Origin: Melioribacter sp051488665
GTDB taxonomy: Bacteria > Bacteroidota > Ignavibacteria > Ignavibacteriales > Melioribacteraceae
Direction of reading: 5' to 3'
DNA: 64,000 nucleotides
Assembly: GCF_051488665.1 (NCBI RefSeq)
Contig: NZ_JBPSEG010000010.1
Location: forward strand, 57,460-121,459
Position numbers and translations under genes: made by a program. The notes under the pieces are model-generated. The model worked only from the letters and a program-made list of their open reading frames with translations. It was not told where the DNA came from and did not search any database. Positions 61,954-64,000 of the stretch are shown here, piece by piece; position 1 is the first letter of the stretch; each line of letters opens with the position of its first letter.

Positions 61954-64000
61954 TTACTTCATAACCGAACTCAACAGGGAATTTTTATACTTTGTTGATT
62001 TTATTTCTAATTTACTTAATAAATTAACTATTTCGTCACTATACTCTTCAATCTCAGTTAATTTACTTTTTGCTAATTCTTTATTACCATTATTAACATG
62101 ATTGATTATTTCTTCTGCTACCTTATGTAATTCAATATGATATTTTTCTAAATCAATAAATTCAGGTTCATTTTTAAAGAAAGCATAACCCGAACTGTAA
62201 TACCATTTGCCAAGTGAACAACCTTTATAATTACCAGCCACACGGGGTTCTACAATTTCTTTGCCTAAAATTACATTGGATAATCTAATTTTCCATTGAC
62301 GGTGCGCTAATTTTGCAGCTGAAAAATCGAAATCATCTATTTTAAAATTACCTTCAGCAAATTGTTTAATTTCTTTCTCTGATTCAGATAATTTAAACAT
62401 ACTTAATAATTCCTGTAAGTTAATTGCGAGTTTAGTTAGATCATTCGAACCAACTGCAATTTGTGAAAGTGCTTGGACTGATTGCTCTATCATATTTGAA
62501 ATATTTTCTACATTTTCATAAACCTGTTTTGAAGTAGAAGATTGTTCTTCGCTTGCTGCGGCTATTTGATTGATGAGCTCAATTACTTCTTCTATATCAG
62601 CTGGAATTTTTTCGAGTGATTTTTGTGATTTTTCTATAAGTTTAATTATTTCCAGTACTTTTTTGTTGCCATCATTCATTGACTCAATTACATTATGTGA
62701 TTCCTTTTTAATGGCATTTATTATATCCCCAATTTCTTTTGTCGATTTTGAAGAACGTTCGGCTAATTTGCGTACTTCATCTGCCACAACTGCAAACCCT
62801 CTTCCATGTTCTCCTGCTCTTGCTGCTTCTATAGCTGCATTTAATGCCAGTAAATTCGTTTGTTCGGCTATTTCATCAATTACTTGTAATATTCCCGTTA
62901 TTGATTCTGTGGATTTTCCGAGTTCTTCTAATTTTTCAGTTGCACGCTGAACAAAACTTGTTATTTGTTTAACTTTATCAATAGTTTCTCCAATTTCATA
63001 AATGCTATCTTTTATTATTCTTCCATTTGTAGAAACTTTATTTGCTGTTTGAATAGCATTTTCGGCATTTGAATGAATAGCAATATTCATCTGGTCTGCG
63101 GAAGTTGTTATTTCGTTTATTTCTACTGATTGATTTTTAAGTGTAACATTAAGTTCTTCTGTTGTTGCAGAACTTTGATTTGTAGAACTTGCAAGTGTAT
63201 CCGTTACGTCTCGCACCTGCTTGAGGATATCTTTTAATGAGTATACCATAAATTGTATATATTCTAATATCAATTTATTGTTCTCGTCTTCAAAATGATC
63301 AATATTAAAATCAATGACGAAATTTCTATCTGATATTTTTTTTAACAAATCTTTAAGATTTTCTGATTCTTTCTTTAATATAGAATTTCTTTGAGTTATG
63401 TACTCAATAAATTCAAAATGAATTATATTACTAACTACAATAACAGCAAGCATTTCAATAAACTTTTTATCTTCTTCATTAAATGGTTGACCGTTATTCT
63501 TTTCAGAAACATATAGATTACCATAACTTTTATTTTCGTGAATTAATGGCGTTGCAAGTAGTGTCTTCATAGCAGGATGATTTGCTGGGAAACCATACGA
63601 ATGGGAATGTTTTGATAAATCATCGAGCATTAATGTTTGCTTTGTTTTATGAAGATATCCCAACAAACCTTTCCCTTCCGGATATTTACCAATTAATCTT
63701 TTTGTATTTTCATCTATGCCACGTGTAATAAATTTTTTAACTCTAAAATCATTATCAAATACTGAAATTGCTACATACTTTACATCAAATATTTGTTTCG
63801 CAATATCAGCTAATACTTCAAGAATATCGTCAATACTTTTCTGATTACGGGTTTTGAAAAATGCTTCTGTTATAAAACTTGTTTTGGATACAAAACTATG
63901 AAAGGTCTGGTGTACTATTCTCATGTCATTTTTAATATCATTCATTTCATCTTTTATTTTGAATTTTTCATAAGTTTCAGAAAAATCTAATGAAGCTAAC
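61954..64000 (-). CDS. Cytoplasmic methyl-accepting chemotaxis protein with GAF and CZB domains (5' end beyond window)
   Basis: From the first ATG (63945) it is 663 residues, but the frame stays open to the edge (...SETYEKFKIKDE before that Met), so the true start may lie outside. Domains: GAF (about 38-178), coiled linker, signalling hairpin with EIAEQTNLLALNAAIEAARA (359-378) and GRGFAVVADEVRKLAERS (381-398), and a C-terminal chemoreceptor zinc-binding (CZB) domain with ligands His548, Cys576 (GCSLGKWY), His603 and His607. There are no membrane segments. It probably senses a cytosolic cue such as redox state or HOCl, or zinc. Markedly more AT-rich than its neighbours. Confidence 0.92.
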   Translation of the reverse strand, partial: LASLDFSETYEKFKIKDEMNDIKNDMRIVHQTFHSFVSKTSFITEAFFKTRNQKSIDDILEVLADIAKQIFDVKYVAISVFDNDFRVKKFITRGIDENTKRLIGKYPEGKGLLGYLHKTKQTLMLDDLSKHSHSYGFPANHPAMKTLLATPLIHENKSYGNLYVSEKNNGQPFNEEDKKFIEMLAVIVVSNIIHFEFIEYITQRNSILKKESENLKDLLKKISDRNFVIDFNIDHFEDENNKLILEYIQFMVYSLKDILKQVRDVTDTLASSTNQSSATTEELNVTLKNQSVEINEITTSADQMNIAIHSNAENAIQTANKVSTNGRIIKDSIYEIGETIDKVKQITSFVQRATEKLEELGKSTESITGILQVIDEIAEQTNLLALNAAIEAARAGEHGRGFAVVADEVRKLAERSSKSTKEIGDIINAIKKESHNVIESMNDGNKKVLEIIKLIEKSQKSLEKIPADIEEVIELINQIAAASEEQSSTSKQVYENVENISNMIEQSVQALSQIAVGSNDLTKLAINLQELLSMFKLSESEKEIKQFAEGNFKIDDFDFSAAKLAHRQWKIRLSNVILGKEIVEPRVAGNYKGCSLGKWYYSSGYAFFKNEPEFIDLEKYHIELHKVAEEIINHVNNGNKELAKSKLTEIEEYSDEIVNLLSKLEIKSTKYKNSLLSSVMK

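Overview
The window looks like chromosome from a Bacteroidota/Chlorobi-group bacterium, most likely class Ignavibacteria (Melioribacter- or Ignavibacterium-like). This rests on a type IX secretion C-terminal sorting domain, a DUF3417-type glycogen phosphorylase, archaeal-type Psd, ThyX, weak Shine-Dalgarno sites, frequent TTG starts, and the general look of the proteins. No rRNA or tRNA gene, transposase, integrase, reverse transcriptase or CRISPR array was found, and the lineage call is an inference.

Region 1 (1-12,660) is accessory. Genes for a WbpA/WlbA/WbpD-type UDP-2,3-diacetamido-glucuronate pathway lie on the minus strand, broken up by long non-coding mosaics of short palindromic repeats, telomere-like CCCTAA arrays and tandem repeats. 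Small AT-rich cassettes sit inside these mosaics: a DUF4258/DUF2283 toxin-antitoxin-like pair, two four-helix-bundle (23S-IVP/S23 family) genes and a GIY-YIG nuclease. Inverted repeats of about 280 bp bracket 2.5-11.7 kb, which also contains glgP and an unknown partner gene. One repeat module is translated inside wbpA, and the window opens with what looks like the decayed start of a GDP-L-fucose synthase gene.

Region 2 (12.6-25.3 kb, minus strand) is core: groES-groEL under a CIRCE operator, plsY-htrA-purB, and a tightly overlapping run ybaB-recR-methyltransferase-two lipoproteins-ftsX-SLBB export protein-tyrosine autokinase-UDP-glucuronate decarboxylase. This run links DNA repair, division and polysaccharide export.

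Region 3 (25.4-31.9 kb, plus strand) is psd-pssA-purS-purQ-tatA-gatA, then sucD-ndk-lipoprotein, ending at a perfect palindromic terminator.

Region 4 (31.9-51.1 kb, minus strand) is housekeeping: nfeD, speB, tgt-yajC, a T9SS cargo protein, a CorC-like protein, a DPPR-synthase-like prenyltransferase, a methylmalonyl-CoA mutase subunit, mutL, folA, thyX, glycerate kinase, a HIT protein, an EF-G paralogue, small envelope/stress proteins, Maf and MATE.

Region 5 (51.2-60.6 kb) holds a double-HTH regulator, a beta-barrel protein and an SDR, then a five-gene acyl-CoA dehydrogenase/AtuA/biotin-dependent carboxylase/enoyl-CoA hydratase operon that fits leucine-isovalerate or acyclic terpenoid breakdown. 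The right end has a membrane protein, a repeat patch and an AT-rich cytoplasmic chemoreceptor (GAF-MCP-CZB) whose reading frame stays open to the window edge.
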